Assembly: GCA_036259475.1 (NCBI GenBank)
Contig: DATABS010000006.1
Coordinates: 1 to 64,000, forward strand
Source of the DNA: ZC4RG17 sp036259475
Lineage (GTDB): Bacteria > Actinomycetota > Acidimicrobiia > Spongiisociales > ZC4RG35
DNA: 64,000 nucleotides
Direction: 5' to 3'
Part shown: positions 41,546-50,709 of the stretch, in pieces
Position numbering within the stretch: position 1 is the stretch's first letter
Layout of the letters: the number at the start of each line of letters is the position of its first letter
Notes under the pieces: model-generated
Databases searched by the model: none
Told to the model about the DNA's origin: nothing
What the model saw: only the letters and a program-made list of their open reading frames with translations
Translations under genes and position numbers: made by a program

Positions 41546-41932
41546 CTAACGGACCAACTGGCGGTGCGGGAGGATCTTGAGAATCACCCGCTCAGTCTGG
41601 ATCGGATTCCCGTACTTCTCAACACCGAGGTACTTGTTGGCCAGCTGATCGATGTGGTCCCGCGCCTCCGGGCCGCCGACGACCTCCACCACTTCACCCC
41701 GGATCTCGGCCCAACTCCACATGTCGTCGCGGTTCCAGACCATGACCGTGGCCCGTGGGTCGCGCACGACGTTGCGTGCCTTCTGCCGATGCCGTTCGGT
41801 GTTGACGAGCACGTGCTCGCCGTCGGTGTCGACCCACACTGGGTGAGTCTGGGGCTGTCCGTTCGGCATCAGCGTCGTGATGGCGGCGTAGTTGGTCCCG
41901 GTCAGGAGTTGCTTTGCTTTCTCTTCCAGCAT
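41546..41932 (-). CDS. PPOX-class F420/FMN-dependent oxidoreductase
   Basis: A 128-aa split-barrel flavin/F420-binding protein of the pyridoxamine-5'-phosphate-oxidase fold, with A-A-I-T-T-L-M-P-N-G-Q-P-Q-T-H-P-V-W-V and N-T-E-R-H-R-Q-K-A-R-N-V-V-R-D-P-R-A, the phrase typical of actinobacterial F420-dependent members. These reduce quinones, biliverdin or other small molecules. It is the first gene of a short minus-strand unit with the amidohydrolase and divergent from the oxidase operon. Confidence 0.88.
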   Translation of the reverse strand: MLEEKAKQLLTGTNYAAITTLMPNGQPQTHPVWVDTDGEHVLVNTERHRQKARNVVRDPRATVMVWNRDDMWSWAEIRGEVVEVVGGPEARDHIDQLANKYLGVEKYGNPIQTERVILKILPHRQLVR

Positions 41933-42123
41933 GTCCCGAGGCTAACGACCCCGGAAACGCTCACAGAAACGGTCCGGCAGGCGGCGGGGTGGGAGAGCTT
42001 CTCATGTCATCTACGGGCGAAAGACGTTTGAGAAGGCGGGAAGCCGGGCAACCGGTTCTCCATCATGGATCGCGCCGGCCGGCCCGCGACAGCGGGAATC
42101 CCCCGAACCAGCCGGCCTGGGCG

Positions 42124-43068
42124 ATGACACTGTTCTCGACGGGCAGCTTCGATCCGCAGGGCCCGGTAGCGGAGACGATGGCCGACCTGTGGTGGTTCAT
42201 GCTGGTGCTGGGCACGGCGGTGTTCATCCTGGTCATGGCGCTGCTGATCTGGGGCCTCTCTCGCCGCCGGCCTCCCACCGACGAACGCCCATCCAACGAG
42301 TCGCCTCGCAGCTACGACTGGTGGGTCCTCGGCGGAGGTGTGGTGCTCCCCGTCGTGATCCTCATCGTCGTATTCGGAGCGACCGTCCTGGCCATGACCG
42401 ACACGCCTGAAGAGATACCGGCGAATGCGCTCGTCATAGAGCTGGTCGGCCACCAATGGTGGTGGGAGGTCCACTATCCGGATGCCGGGTTCACCACTGC
42501 CAACGAGATGCACCTGCCGGTCGGGCGCCCGATCGCCATCGAGATGACATCGGCGGATGTGATCCACAGTTTTTGGGCGCCGGCGTTGGGCGGAAAACTC
42601 GATCTACTGCCTGACGGGACCAACACGCTCGTCCTCCAGGCCGACGAAGCAGGCGTGCACAACACAGCATGTGCCGAGTTCTGCGGCCTCCAGCACGCCG
42701 AGATGGGTTTGACCGTCGTGGCGGAGCCTCCGGAGGAGTTCGCCGTGTGGGTGGCCGGCCAAATGGAGCCCGCCGCTCAACCCGCCGACGAGTCGGCCGC
42801 CCGCGGAGAGGAGATCTTCTTGAGTTCCCGCTGTGTCGAGTGTCACACGGTCCGCGGCACGCCGGCCGCCGGCGACGCCGCACCCGACCTCACCCACTTC
42901 GCCAGCCGGCGGCGGCTGGGTGCGGGTGCGGCGCCCAACAACTCCGCAGAGCTGGCCCAGTGGGTCGCCGATCCCCACACGATCAAAGAAGGTGTCGACA
43001 TGCCGGCCAGCCAGTTGAACGACGAGGAGCTGGCGGCGGTCGTGGCGTACCTAAAGGGCTTGAAATGA
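42124..43068 (+). CDS. ctaC: cytochrome c oxidase subunit II with C-terminal cytochrome c domain
   Basis: A 314-aa respiratory subunit. Two membrane helices (about 23-45 and 68-92) anchor a periplasm-facing cupredoxin domain with the CuA ligands H148, C183, E185, C187, H191 and M194. A c-type haem motif C-V-E-C-H (237-241) follows, so this is a caa3-type subunit II that can take electrons from cytochrome c by itself. The ATG at 42124 is favoured; an ATG at 42004 (with GGGAG upstream) would add 40 Arg-rich residues with atypical codons and no signal peptide. The stop overlaps the next start (ATGA). Confidence 0.93.
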   Translation: MTLFSTGSFDPQGPVAETMADLWWFMLVLGTAVFILVMALLIWGLSRRRPPTDERPSNESPRSYDWWVLGGGVVLPVVILIVVFGATVLAMTDTPEEIPANALVIELVGHQWWWEVHYPDAGFTTANEMHLPVGRPIAIEMTSADVIHSFWAPALGGKLDLLPDGTNTLVLQADEAGVHNTACAEFCGLQHAEMGLTVVAEPPEEFAVWVAGQMEPAAQPADESAARGEEIFLSSRCVECHTVRGTPAAGDAAPDLTHFASRRRLGAGAAPNNSAELAQWVADPHTIKEGVDMPASQLNDEELAAVVAYLKGLK

Positions 43069-45638
43069 GCCTGCCGCCCGATCCGCCGCCCTCGGAGCCG
43101 GTTCCGTCCGGAAAGGAGACACCGACGCTCCACGAGCCGATGACGCACGAGGAGCTGGACCGGTTGTGGTCCGACCCCAAGGGCTTGTGGGGACAGCTAA
43201 CCGGAGTCCAGAACGACCTGATCGGCGTCCGGCTCATGCTGACCGGCTTCTTCTTCCTCCTTTTGGGCGGCAGCTTCGACTCGGTGCTGATGCGCCTGCA
43301 GCTGGCCATGCCCGAGAGCTCGATCATCAGTCCCCAGCTCTACAACGAGCTTTTCACCAACCACGGCACGGTGACCATGTTCCTCGTCATCCTCCCGATA
43401 TTCGAGGGCTTCGCCGTGCTCCTGCTGCCGTTCATCCTCGGCTCGCGCGAGATGCCCTTCCCTCGGCTGGGCGCATTCGGCTTTTGGACCTTGCTCTTCG
43501 GCGGCCTGCTGTATTACAGCTCGACGCTGTTCGCCGCCGTCCCCGATGCGGGCTGGTTCGCCTACACGCCGTTGAGCGGGCCCGAATTCTCCCCCGACCT
43601 GGCGCTCGATTTCTGGGTGCTCGGGCTGGGTGTGGCCGAGGTGGGCGCGATCGCGGTCGCCTTCGAGATCATCATTGGTGTCCTCAAGATGCGGGCTCCG
43701 GGGATGACCCTGACCCGTATCCCCCTGTTCGCCTGGTCCCTCCTCGTGATGGCGTTCATGATCCTGTTCGCGTTCACTCCGCTGATCGTCGGCAGTCTCC
43801 TACTCGAGCTCGACCGGGGTTTTGGGACACAGTTCTTCGACCCGCAGCTGGGAGGCAGCTCACTGCTGTGGCAGCACATCTTTTGGATCTTCGGTCATCC
43901 CGAGGTGTACATACAGTCGGTTCCGGCGGCGGGGATCGTGTCGATGATCATCCCCGTCTTCTCGCGCGCCCGGATCGTCGGGTACAACTGGCTCGTCGCG
44001 GCGTTGGTCGCCATCGGCTTCCTGTCGTTCGGTCTGTGGGCCCACCACATGTTCACCGTGGGCCTCTCTCCCATCATCCTGAGCTTCTTCGCCGCCGCCA
44101 GCATGGCGATCGCCATACCCACCGGCGTCCAGTTCTTCGCCTGGATCGCCACGATCTGGTCGGGGAGGCCGGCGTGGCGGACCGCCTTCCTCTTCTGTGT
44201 CGGATTCCTCGTGATCTTCCTGATCGGCGGCATCACGGGAGTCATGGTGGCGGCGCCGCCGTTCGACATGCAGGCGCACGATTCGCAGTTCGTCGTGGGT
44301 CACCTGCACTATGTCCTGATCGGCGGCGTGGCGTTCCCGATCTTCGCCGGCGTGTACTACTGGTTCCCCAAGTTCACCGGCAAGCTGCTCGATGAGCGCC
44401 TCGGTCGCTGGAACTTCTGGCTGCTGTTCATCGGCGTCAACGTCGCCTTCTTCCCGATGCACATCGTTGGGCTGATGGGGATGCCACGACGGGTCTACAC
44501 GTACGACGACGGCCTCGGGTGGGGGATCTACAACCTCATCTCCACCATCGGCGTGGTCGCGTTCATCGTGCCCGGCATCGCCGTGTTCGTGTGGAACGTC
44601 GTCCGGACCCTTCGCCGGGGCGAGGAGGCGGGAGCCAACCCGTGGGGAGCCGACACTCTGGAGTGGGGGACTCCCTCGCCTCCGGCCCAGCACGGCTGGA
44701 GTGTGTTGCCGCTGGTCACCAGCCGCCACCCGCTCTGGGATCAGGACGACCTCCACTCGGGCGAGCCCTGGCTGGTCAAGTTCGTCCACGGCATCGGCAA
44801 CTGGCCGCTCCGGTGGCGGGCCGGCGTGACGGTCGGGACGGCCGACGGGCGTCCCCAGGAGGTCTTCCGCGTGGCCGACCCGTCGATCTGGCCACTGTTC
44901 ACCGCCGCAGGCGTTCTGATCATCTTCGCCGCCGAGCTCTTCAAGATCCGCTGGGCTATCGGCGTCGGGGCCCTCGTGGTCATCGCCGGAGTCATCGCCT
45001 GGAACTGGCCGAAGAAGGCGCCGATGACCGTCGAGGAGGAAAGTGCGTTCGAAAGAGAGCACGGGGTCCCGGTCAACGCCGGAGGAAGCGTCGTCATCGC
45101 AAAATGGGCCACCGCCCTGGGGATCCTCTTCGTCAGCATCGCGTTCGGGACACTGCTCCTCTCGTATTTCTATCTGCGCCTCGAGAACCCGCAGTGGCCT
45201 CCGGAGGGAATCGCCCAGCATGGCCTCGTCCGGCCGGCCATCGCCGCCGCCTTGGTCATCGGAGGCGGACTGATCGCCCGCTGGGGGCTGGGGCGGCTGC
45301 GTGACGACCGGCGCGGCAGCTTCATCGGCGCTCTCGCCGGCACGTTGCTCATGGCGGGGGCGGGGATCGTACTGCAGGTCGCCGAGCATCTCGGTTACGA
45401 CTTCACCTGGACCGCCCATGCCTACGGATCGATCTTCTACACCCTCAGCGGGTTCGTCATCGGCGTGGCGGCCGGCATGATGATCATGACCGCCATGGTC
45501 CTGTACTGGACGATTCAGGGCCAGTACACCGCCCGCCGCCACGCCGCGGTCGCCCACATGATCTGGTTCTGGACCGCCGCCCAGCTGATTTGGCTGGTCG
45601 GTTTCGCCACCGTCTACCTGGGACCTCGCCTCACATGA
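43065..45638 (+). CDS. ctaD-ctaE: fused cytochrome c oxidase subunits I and III
   Basis: An 857-aa fusion. The first ~610 residues are subunit I: haem a ligand H100 (T-N-H-G-T-V-T-M-F), the CuB/Tyr motif W-Q-H-I-F-W-I-F-G-H-P-E-V-Y (about 269-282), W-A-H-H-M-F, and V-G-H-L-H-Y with the two haem-ligating His. The last ~230 residues are subunit III (helices from A-T-A-L-G-I-L-F-V-S to Y-L-G-P-R-L-T). The E-V-Y motif marks an A-type proton-pumping oxidase. A long cytoplasmic linker (about 560-680) joins both parts. Such I+III fusions occur in several bacteria, including Thermus and some Actinobacteria. Confidence 0.94.
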   Translation: MSLPPDPPPSEPVPSGKETPTLHEPMTHEELDRLWSDPKGLWGQLTGVQNDLIGVRLMLTGFFFLLLGGSFDSVLMRLQLAMPESSIISPQLYNELFTNHGTVTMFLVILPIFEGFAVLLLPFILGSREMPFPRLGAFGFWTLLFGGLLYYSSTLFAAVPDAGWFAYTPLSGPEFSPDLALDFWVLGLGVAEVGAIAVAFEIIIGVLKMRAPGMTLTRIPLFAWSLLVMAFMILFAFTPLIVGSLLLELDRGFGTQFFDPQLGGSSLLWQHIFWIFGHPEVYIQSVPAAGIVSMIIPVFSRARIVGYNWLVAALVAIGFLSFGLWAHHMFTVGLSPIILSFFAAASMAIAIPTGVQFFAWIATIWSGRPAWRTAFLFCVGFLVIFLIGGITGVMVAAPPFDMQAHDSQFVVGHLHYVLIGGVAFPIFAGVYYWFPKFTGKLLDERLGRWNFWLLFIGVNVAFFPMHIVGLMGMPRRVYTYDDGLGWGIYNLISTIGVVAFIVPGIAVFVWNVVRTLRRGEEAGANPWGADTLEWGTPSPPAQHGWSVLPLVTSRHPLWDQDDLHSGEPWLVKFVHGIGNWPLRWRAGVTVGTADGRPQEVFRVADPSIWPLFTAAGVLIIFAAELFKIRWAIGVGALVVIAGVIAWNWPKKAPMTVEEESAFEREHGVPVNAGGSVVIAKWATALGILFVSIAFGTLLLSYFYLRLENPQWPPEGIAQHGLVRPAIAAALVIGGGLIARWGLGRLRDDRRGSFIGALAGTLLMAGAGIVLQVAEHLGYDFTWTAHAYGSIFYTLSGFVIGVAAGMMIMTAMVLYWTIQGQYTARRHAAVAHMIWFWTAAQLIWLVGFATVYLGPRLT

Positions 45639-46066
45639 CGAACAAGGAGGAGCGTGCCCATGGCGCCACGACCGGGACCTCGGGCACCCCCTTCCCGGTC
45701 GATTTCACCCGGGACCGGCGAGCGCGCGTCACCTGGGTGCTGTTCCTGGCTGGCCCGGTGATCTGGATCAGCCATTTCATGTTCGTCTACCTGGTCGCCG
45801 AAGCGGGATGCACCGGCGATGGTCCGGGCCTGGAGCTGTTCGATCCGCCGATCACCGCCATCGTCACGATCGCGGCGACCGTGATCGCCACTCTCGCCTG
45901 TCTTCAGTTCGCCCGCTGGGCCTATCGGCGTTGGCAATACAGCGAGGGCGAGGACCACGACGACGGTCGGGTGGGAATGGCATTCACGGGGATGCTGCTC
46001 TCACTTCTCTCCGTGGTGGCGATCCTGCTCGAAGGGCTCCCCGCCCTGGTCTTCACGGGATGCTGA
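45635..46066 (+). CDS. small membrane protein of the oxidase operon
   Basis: A 143-aa protein with three predicted membrane helices (about 34-53, 72-93 and 112-136). It starts within an ATGA overlap with ctaDE and overlaps the ctaG start by 7 bases. By position it corresponds to the small subunit IV-like or assembly proteins found in caa3 operons, but no sequence motif supports a precise name. Confidence 0.75.
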   Translation: MTNKEERAHGATTGTSGTPFPVDFTRDRRARVTWVLFLAGPVIWISHFMFVYLVAEAGCTGDGPGLELFDPPITAIVTIAATVIATLACLQFARWAYRRWQYSEGEDHDDGRVGMAFTGMLLSLLSVVAILLEGLPALVFTGC

Positions 46067-46923
46067 CCGTGTTGGCCCACGCCGGACAACCGCCCCAGCC
46101 TCACGACCTGTGGTCGTCGTGGAACCTGGATCCGCTGATCATCACCGCTCTCGTCGGTGCGCTATTCGTCCACCAGCGAGGCCGTCTGGCCGGTCCCCGG
46201 CGGCCGGCCGACGACCGGCGGGCGGCTTGCTTCATCGCCGCCATCGCCACTCTCGCCGTCGCCCTCCTCTCTCCGCTCGACGCCCTGTCGAACGCTCTGG
46301 CCTCTGCGCACATGGTCCAACACATCCTCCTCGTGCTGGTGGCGGCGCCGCTGCTCGCGCTGAGCTCCCCGGCTGGGCCGTTTCTTCGCGCCAGTCCCCT
46401 GCTGCGGCGCGTCAACGCCGGCTGGCGCCGGCGCCTGGGCCTCACCCGCCGGCGGCTCGGGGTCTTGCGCCACCCGGCGACGGTGTGGTTGCTCCCCGTT
46501 GCCACTCTGTGGTTCTGGCACGCAGCCGGCCCGTACGACGCCGCGGTGGGCAACGAAGTCATCCATGTCGTCGAACACGCCTCGTTTCTCGTCACCGCCC
46601 TCCTCTTCTGGAGGGCCGTCGTCGGAGGCACCGCTTCCGGGCGGGTGACGAACGGGTTGGGGTTCATGTTGCTGTTCACCATGGCCCTCCAGAGCATCTT
46701 CCTGTCGGCGCTGCTCACCTTCGCGGGGACGCCCTGGTATTCGGCGTACCGCTCGACCACCGAGCCGTGGGGTCTCAGCCCCCTGGAGGATCAGCAGCTG
46801 GCGGGAGTGATCATGTGGATACCCGCCGGGATGGTGTACGTCGGGGCCGCCCTGGCACTGCTGGTCGCCTGGCTGCGCTCCACCGAGACCGAAACGGACG
46901 CCCCATCCCGTTTTCGCGCATGA
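46060..46923 (+). CDS. ctaG: cytochrome c oxidase assembly protein, caa3-type CtaG
   Basis: A 287-aa membrane protein with about seven helices. The CtaG_2 pattern is present: H-M-V-Q-H-I-L-L-V-L-V-A-A-P-L-L-A-L (about 88-105), L-W-F-W-H-A (about 150) and V-V-E-H-A-S-F-L (about 170), giving the conserved His residues that probably handle copper for CuB insertion. It closes the oxidase operon. Its last codons (R-F-R-A-stop) lie within a perfect 26-bp palindrome shared with the convergent sirtuin gene. Confidence 0.9.
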   Translation: MLTVLAHAGQPPQPHDLWSSWNLDPLIITALVGALFVHQRGRLAGPRRPADDRRAACFIAAIATLAVALLSPLDALSNALASAHMVQHILLVLVAAPLLALSSPAGPFLRASPLLRRVNAGWRRRLGLTRRRLGVLRHPATVWLLPVATLWFWHAAGPYDAAVGNEVIHVVEHASFLVTALLFWRAVVGGTASGRVTNGLGFMLLFTMALQSIFLSALLTFAGTPWYSAYRSTTEPWGLSPLEDQQLAGVIMWIPAGMVYVGAALALLVAWLRSTETETDAPSRFRA

Positions 46924-46962
46924 AATGCACGCCATAGCGTGCATTTCATGCGCGAAAACGGG
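46907..46962. repeat. perfect 26-bp inverted repeat spanning two convergent gene ends
   Basis: Arm 46907-46932 is the exact reverse complement of arm 46937-46962, with a 4-base loop CATA. Each arm contains the last codons and the TGA of one gene (ctaG stop at 46921-46923; sirtuin stop at 46946-46948), so both proteins end R-F-R-A. The structure should act as a bidirectional terminator. It could also be a copy of a dispersed palindromic element. Confidence 0.85.
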
Positions 46963-47770
46963 TGAGGACCTCGCATAGGTTGGCGTCGATCCGAATCGTC
47001 GCCTGAGCGTCGCCCCGCGTGGGTCCCCGGTTGACGATGGCGATCGGTGTCCCGGCCCGATGGGCGGCGAGCACGAAGCGGTAGCCGGACATCACCGTGA
47101 GCGACGACCCGAGGACCAGCAGAGTGGATGCTTCCGACACCCACCGGTAGGCCACGTCGACCCGGTCCCGGGGGACGTTCTCGCCGAAGAACACCACGTC
47201 TGGCTTGAGTCGTCCCCCGCAGGACAGGCAGTCGACCACGACGAAGCGCTCTACCAGCGAGTCCGGCAGCCGGGCGTCACCGTCGGGCGCCATCTCGACG
47301 TGCAGTCGCTCGAAATCCGGGTTCGCCGCCTCCAGTCGGTGGTGGAGCTCGAGGCGGCTGCGCCGGTCACCGCAGTCGAGACAGACCGTCCGGGCGAGTG
47401 AACCGTGCAGCTCCAGGACTCGGCGCGACCCCGCCGCCGAGTGGAGGCCATCCACGTTCTGGGTGATCACCGAGTGCACCAGGCCGTCCGACTCGAGGTC
47501 GGCGACGGCGTGATGAGCCGCATTGGGCGTGGCTCGGGCGATCCGCCGCCAGCCGGAGTGGCTCCGGGCCCAGTAGCGGCGTCGCCCCTCGCCGGATGAG
47601 GCGAAGTCGAGGTAGGTCATCGGTGTATGCCGCAGGCGGCGGCCGTCTCCCCGGTAGTCGGGGATTCCGGACTCCGTGGAAATTCCCGCCCCGCTCAAGA
47701 CGGCCACTCCCCCTGCCGCCACCAGGGACGCCAGGTTCCGGATGTCGTCTGCGACCGGGACTGCGACCAC
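46946..47770 (-). CDS. Sir2-family NAD-dependent protein deacylase
   Basis: A 274-aa sirtuin. The NAD motif G-A-G-I-S-T-E-S-G-I-P-D-Y-R is at about 27-40, T-Q-N-V-D-G-L-H at about 104-111, the catalytic His in E-L-H-G-S, and four zinc cysteines in V-C-L-D-C-G and D-C-L-S-C-G-G. G-S-S-L-T-V closes the NAD site. It removes acyl groups from lysines and may control acyl-CoA synthetases. The GTG start is only 10 bases from the stop of the fusion gene upstream, so the two are probably co-transcribed. Confidence 0.93.
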   Translation of the reverse strand: MVAVPVADDIRNLASLVAAGGVAVLSGAGISTESGIPDYRGDGRRLRHTPMTYLDFASSGEGRRRYWARSHSGWRRIARATPNAAHHAVADLESDGLVHSVITQNVDGLHSAAGSRRVLELHGSLARTVCLDCGDRRSRLELHHRLEAANPDFERLHVEMAPDGDARLPDSLVERFVVVDCLSCGGRLKPDVVFFGENVPRDRVDVAYRWVSEASTLLVLGSSLTVMSGYRFVLAAHRAGTPIAIVNRGPTRGDAQATIRIDANLCEVLTRFRA

Positions 47771-47779
47771 GAGCGGACC

Positions 47780-49579
47780 CTATACCGCCGCCAGACCCAA
47801 CGCCTGTTCCGCCCCGTCGAGGCGGTAACCCGGCCCGAGCACCGGGGCGAAGAGGTCGCCGTGCCGCTGGAGGCGCTCCCAAAGGTTGGCGATCGTCACA
47901 TCGCCGTTTCGAAGTCGTGTCACTTCCTCCCATCGGATCGGAGCCGACACCGGCGCTGCCGGGCGGGGCCGGATCGAGTAGACCGAGGCGATCGTCTGAC
48001 CGGAGGCATTGCGATTGTGGTCGACGAACACCTTTCCCACCCGCTTGGGCTTGTCCCATTCCATCGTCAGATCGTCGGGATTGGCCGCCACCAGGTAGCG
48101 GCCCACCTCGCCGACGAAGCGTCGCACCCGCTCGAAGCTGTGAACCGGTTCGAGCGGCACATAGACGTGGATTCCCCGACTGCCCGACAGCTTGGGATAT
48201 CCGCTCAGGCCGAGCTGCTCCAGCGCCACTTTGATCAGATTCGCTCCGGCGACGACCTGGGACCATTCGGCGCCGGGAGCAGGGTCGAGATCGAAGATGG
48301 CGTAGTCGGGGCTCTCCAATGATCCCACCCGGGAGTGGAAGGGATGGACCTCGATGCACGCCATGTTGGCGAACCACATGAGGGCCTCCTTGCGGTCTGC
48401 CAGCAGAAACGGGATCACTCCACCCTGGGAGTCCGAAGGGACCGGCGTGGTCTCCATCCACTCCGGTTGATGGCCAGGGGCCCGCTTCTCGTAGAACTGC
48501 GGGCCATCGATCCCATCTGGGTAGCGGGACATCGACAGCGGGCGTCCGGCGAGATGCGGCAGCAGCACCTCCGCCACCGAGGCGTAGTACTGGATCAGAT
48601 CACCCTTGGTGTAGCCGTCGGGGAAGAATCGTTTGTCGATGTTGGACAAGGAGAGAGGGGCCCTGGTCCGAGGCCGATAGCGCTCCCCCTCCTTCTCGGC
48701 CCGGACGGGCGCCGGAAAGTCCACTCGGTCGGAATCGATGCGACGGGCCTCCGCTGCGTCGATGGACGAGGCGGTGGACCGAGCTTCGTCGGCGATGGCG
48801 AGGTGGCTCGACTCCTCCCGCGCCTCAGAGATGATCACGAGGCTCACGTCGGCGGCGTGGGCCGCCTCGACCAGCGGTCCCACCCGCAAAGTACCCTCCC
48901 CATACGGGAGATGACGGACCTCTCCCTTGTCCCCCACCTGGTTGTCGGTGAACTGGCAGTGGAGCGGATCGACCATCCAGCCCGGGAATTCCGACGTCAG
49001 GAAGGCGAACACCTGGGAGAACGCCTCCTTGGAAGTGAGGCCGCCGCCGGTGGCGGCGTGGATGTGCGCCCAGTCGACCACCGGGCGGACGAACGAGAAG
49101 CGGGAGGAGACGAGGGCGATGTCTCCCAGCGTTCCCCAGGCACCTTCCTTGCCGGCCGTCTCCAGGCCGAGTCCGACGCCGAGGTGCTCCACCTTGGGGG
49201 CGACCCGTTCCAGCCTTTCGCTGATCCGGTCCATCAGCACGGCGGCTTCTTCGCCGTGGGTGGCGCCACCGTGGGCGACGATCACGGGCGCTCCGAGGGC
49301 CCGGCCCAGCTTCATCGTGTGCTCGAGGGCGGCCAGGCACTGGGCCCCGCGATCCGGCTCCTCAGGGGTGAGGGTGGCGAAATAGGGAGCATGGACCGAC
49401 AGCCGTACGCCCTTGTCGGCCGCCACCTCACCGAAGGCGGCGCAGCGCTTCTCCTTCCACGGGAACTCCGTGACGAACGGCAATTCCAGCGCGGTGAAGC
49501 CTCGCTCGAGGAGGCCGTCGAGGAAATCGGAGTCGTCTACTCCCTTTGGCGGAAGGCTGGAGATGCCGACCGTGATCAT
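47780..49579 (-). CDS. endonuclease IV-like TIM barrel fused to a LigD-type polymerase/primase domain
   Basis: A 599-aa fusion. Residues 1-~275 form an AP-endonuclease-2/xylose-isomerase-like barrel with metal-site candidates S-V-H-A-P-Y, V-A-H-G-G-A-T-H, G-L-E-T-A, D-W-A-H-I-H and V-D-P-L-H-C. Residues ~300-590 are the NHEJ LigD polymerase domain: N-I-D-K-R-F-F-P, the catalytic F-D-L-D-P, S-G-S-R-G-I-H-V-Y-V-P-L and V-F-V-D-H-N-R-N. Both sets look intact. This joins an abasic-site nuclease fold to a gap-filling polymerase on one chain. No ligase domain or Ku gene is in the window. The ATG is 18 bases from a terminator of the preceding gene. Confidence 0.88.
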   Translation of the reverse strand: MITVGISSLPPKGVDDSDFLDGLLERGFTALELPFVTEFPWKEKRCAAFGEVAADKGVRLSVHAPYFATLTPEEPDRGAQCLAALEHTMKLGRALGAPVIVAHGGATHGEEAAVLMDRISERLERVAPKVEHLGVGLGLETAGKEGAWGTLGDIALVSSRFSFVRPVVDWAHIHAATGGGLTSKEAFSQVFAFLTSEFPGWMVDPLHCQFTDNQVGDKGEVRHLPYGEGTLRVGPLVEAAHAADVSLVIISEAREESSHLAIADEARSTASSIDAAEARRIDSDRVDFPAPVRAEKEGERYRPRTRAPLSLSNIDKRFFPDGYTKGDLIQYYASVAEVLLPHLAGRPLSMSRYPDGIDGPQFYEKRAPGHQPEWMETTPVPSDSQGGVIPFLLADRKEALMWFANMACIEVHPFHSRVGSLESPDYAIFDLDPAPGAEWSQVVAGANLIKVALEQLGLSGYPKLSGSRGIHVYVPLEPVHSFERVRRFVGEVGRYLVAANPDDLTMEWDKPKRVGKVFVDHNRNASGQTIASVYSIRPRPAAPVSAPIRWEEVTRLRNGDVTIANLWERLQRHGDLFAPVLGPGYRLDGAEQALGLAAV

Positions 49580-49591
49580 CGGATGTCAGGG

Positions 49592-49622
49592 TAAAAGCCG
49601 CCGTCTTCTTTCGACGCGGCGG
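49592..49622 (-). terminator. intrinsic terminator after the L,D-transpeptidase gene
   Basis: On the minus strand CCGCCG (49622-49617) pairs with CGGCGG (49603-49598), and the sequence then runs CTTTTAC. It lies 65 bases past the stop at 49687 and just upstream of the fusion gene's start. Confidence 0.6.
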
Positions 49623-49686
49623 ATGCCTCCCACCTTCCTTCGACGTGGACGCTCCATTTCCGACTGCCCCGGTCCAGAGAAAAGAT

Positions 49687-50709
49687 TCAGGCGAGGACGA
49701 CTACCGGGGTGCCCTCGGAGGCCCACTCGTAGAGGAAGGCGGCGTGCTTGACGCTCTGGCGCACGCACCCGGCGCTGTGGTACTCGCCCAGTTCCTCTTC
49801 GGACTGGAGCGGCGCTCCGTTGGCGTCGTTCGGGATCGAATGGAACCCGATGGCCAGATTCTCCCCGTGGGCGAAGCGGACCATGTATCGCATGGTGATG
49901 TCGTCGTGACCGGCGTAGGCGACCTCGGAACGAGAGAACACCTCGTACGCGCCGGGCTCGGGCACCCCGGCCTTGCCGGAGACGAGGTAGGTGTCCACCA
50001 CGGCGCCGTCGTCATCCACCAGCCAGACCCGCTGGTCGGAGTTGGAGTAGACGACCCGCCGCCCGGTGCCCGAGTCCGCAGGAACGGGCGGGGCGGCGGC
50101 CCCTTCCAGTTCCTCCTCCACGCCCTCGGCGACGTTACCGAACTCCTCGAATGGCGAAACGAGGTAGCCGTCCTCCGTCTCCACCATCGGCACCGCCACC
50201 TCGCGGTACTCGGTCATCCCCTCCGGTTGGATAGTTCCGCTCACCCAGAGGAGAGTGCGGCCGTTCTCGTCCTGCTCCAGGCGGTAGGTGACATCCTCGG
50301 AGGCCGACCATGAGCCCCAGCCCTCCGCCATGGGGAAGACCATGCTGTCGAAGAACAGGTCCTCGCCGACCGCGGCCTGCGAGGTGGGCGCCATGGCGTC
50401 CCACGCTTCCTGGTGGTTGCCCGCCGCCAGATGACCTACCCAGGTCTCGAAAACCGCCGTCGCCTGGGCGAGCTCGTCACCGCCCGGCGGGGGCGTGGGC
50501 GCGGTCGTTTCGACTACCGGATCCGTGATGGTCGTCGTCTCAGGAGGAGCCGTCGACGTGGTGCTCGTGGAGGACGTCGTGGTCGATGTGGGGGGCAACG
50601 TGGATGTGGCCGCCGGGTCGAGCGGGGCCGTCGTGGTGGCCGTGGTGTCGGTGCCACAGGCCGCCAGCATCAACGCCACGAGGATCGTGACAAGGGCGCG
50701 GACGAACAT
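49687..50709 (-). CDS. L,D-transpeptidase lipoprotein (YkuD domain)
   Basis: A 340-aa exported enzyme that cross-links peptidoglycan 3-3. The signal ends in L-M-L-A-A-C (lipidated Cys18), followed by a Thr/Ser/Pro-rich spacer to about residue 75, an NTF2-like middle domain (about 80-200) and the C-terminal YkuD domain with the catalytic H-S-A-G-C-V-R (His311, Cys315). The ATG at 50709 has GAGGTG upstream; a GTG three codons earlier overlaps that site. Upstream, GGAAC-17 bases-CGTC resembles an ECF-sigma promoter, which would fit envelope-stress control, but this is weak. Confidence 0.9.
   Translation of the reverse strand: MFVRALVTILVALMLAACGTDTTATTTAPLDPAATSTLPPTSTTTSSTSTTSTAPPETTTITDPVVETTAPTPPPGGDELAQATAVFETWVGHLAAGNHQEAWDAMAPTSQAAVGEDLFFDSMVFPMAEGWGSWSASEDVTYRLEQDENGRTLLWVSGTIQPEGMTEYREVAVPMVETEDGYLVSPFEEFGNVAEGVEEELEGAAAPPVPADSGTGRRVVYSNSDQRVWLVDDDGAVVDTYLVSGKAGVPEPGAYEVFSRSEVAYAGHDDITMRYMVRFAHGENLAIGFHSIPNDANGAPLQSEEELGEYHSAGCVRQSVKHAAFLYEWASEGTPVVVLA

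Noticed and set aside
43860..45557. 565-codon minus-strand frame opposite ctaDE, very rich in Asp, Glu, His and Arg
   Set aside because: Composition mirrors antisense of membrane-helix codons, no domain is recognisable, and the plus strand has all oxidase motifs.
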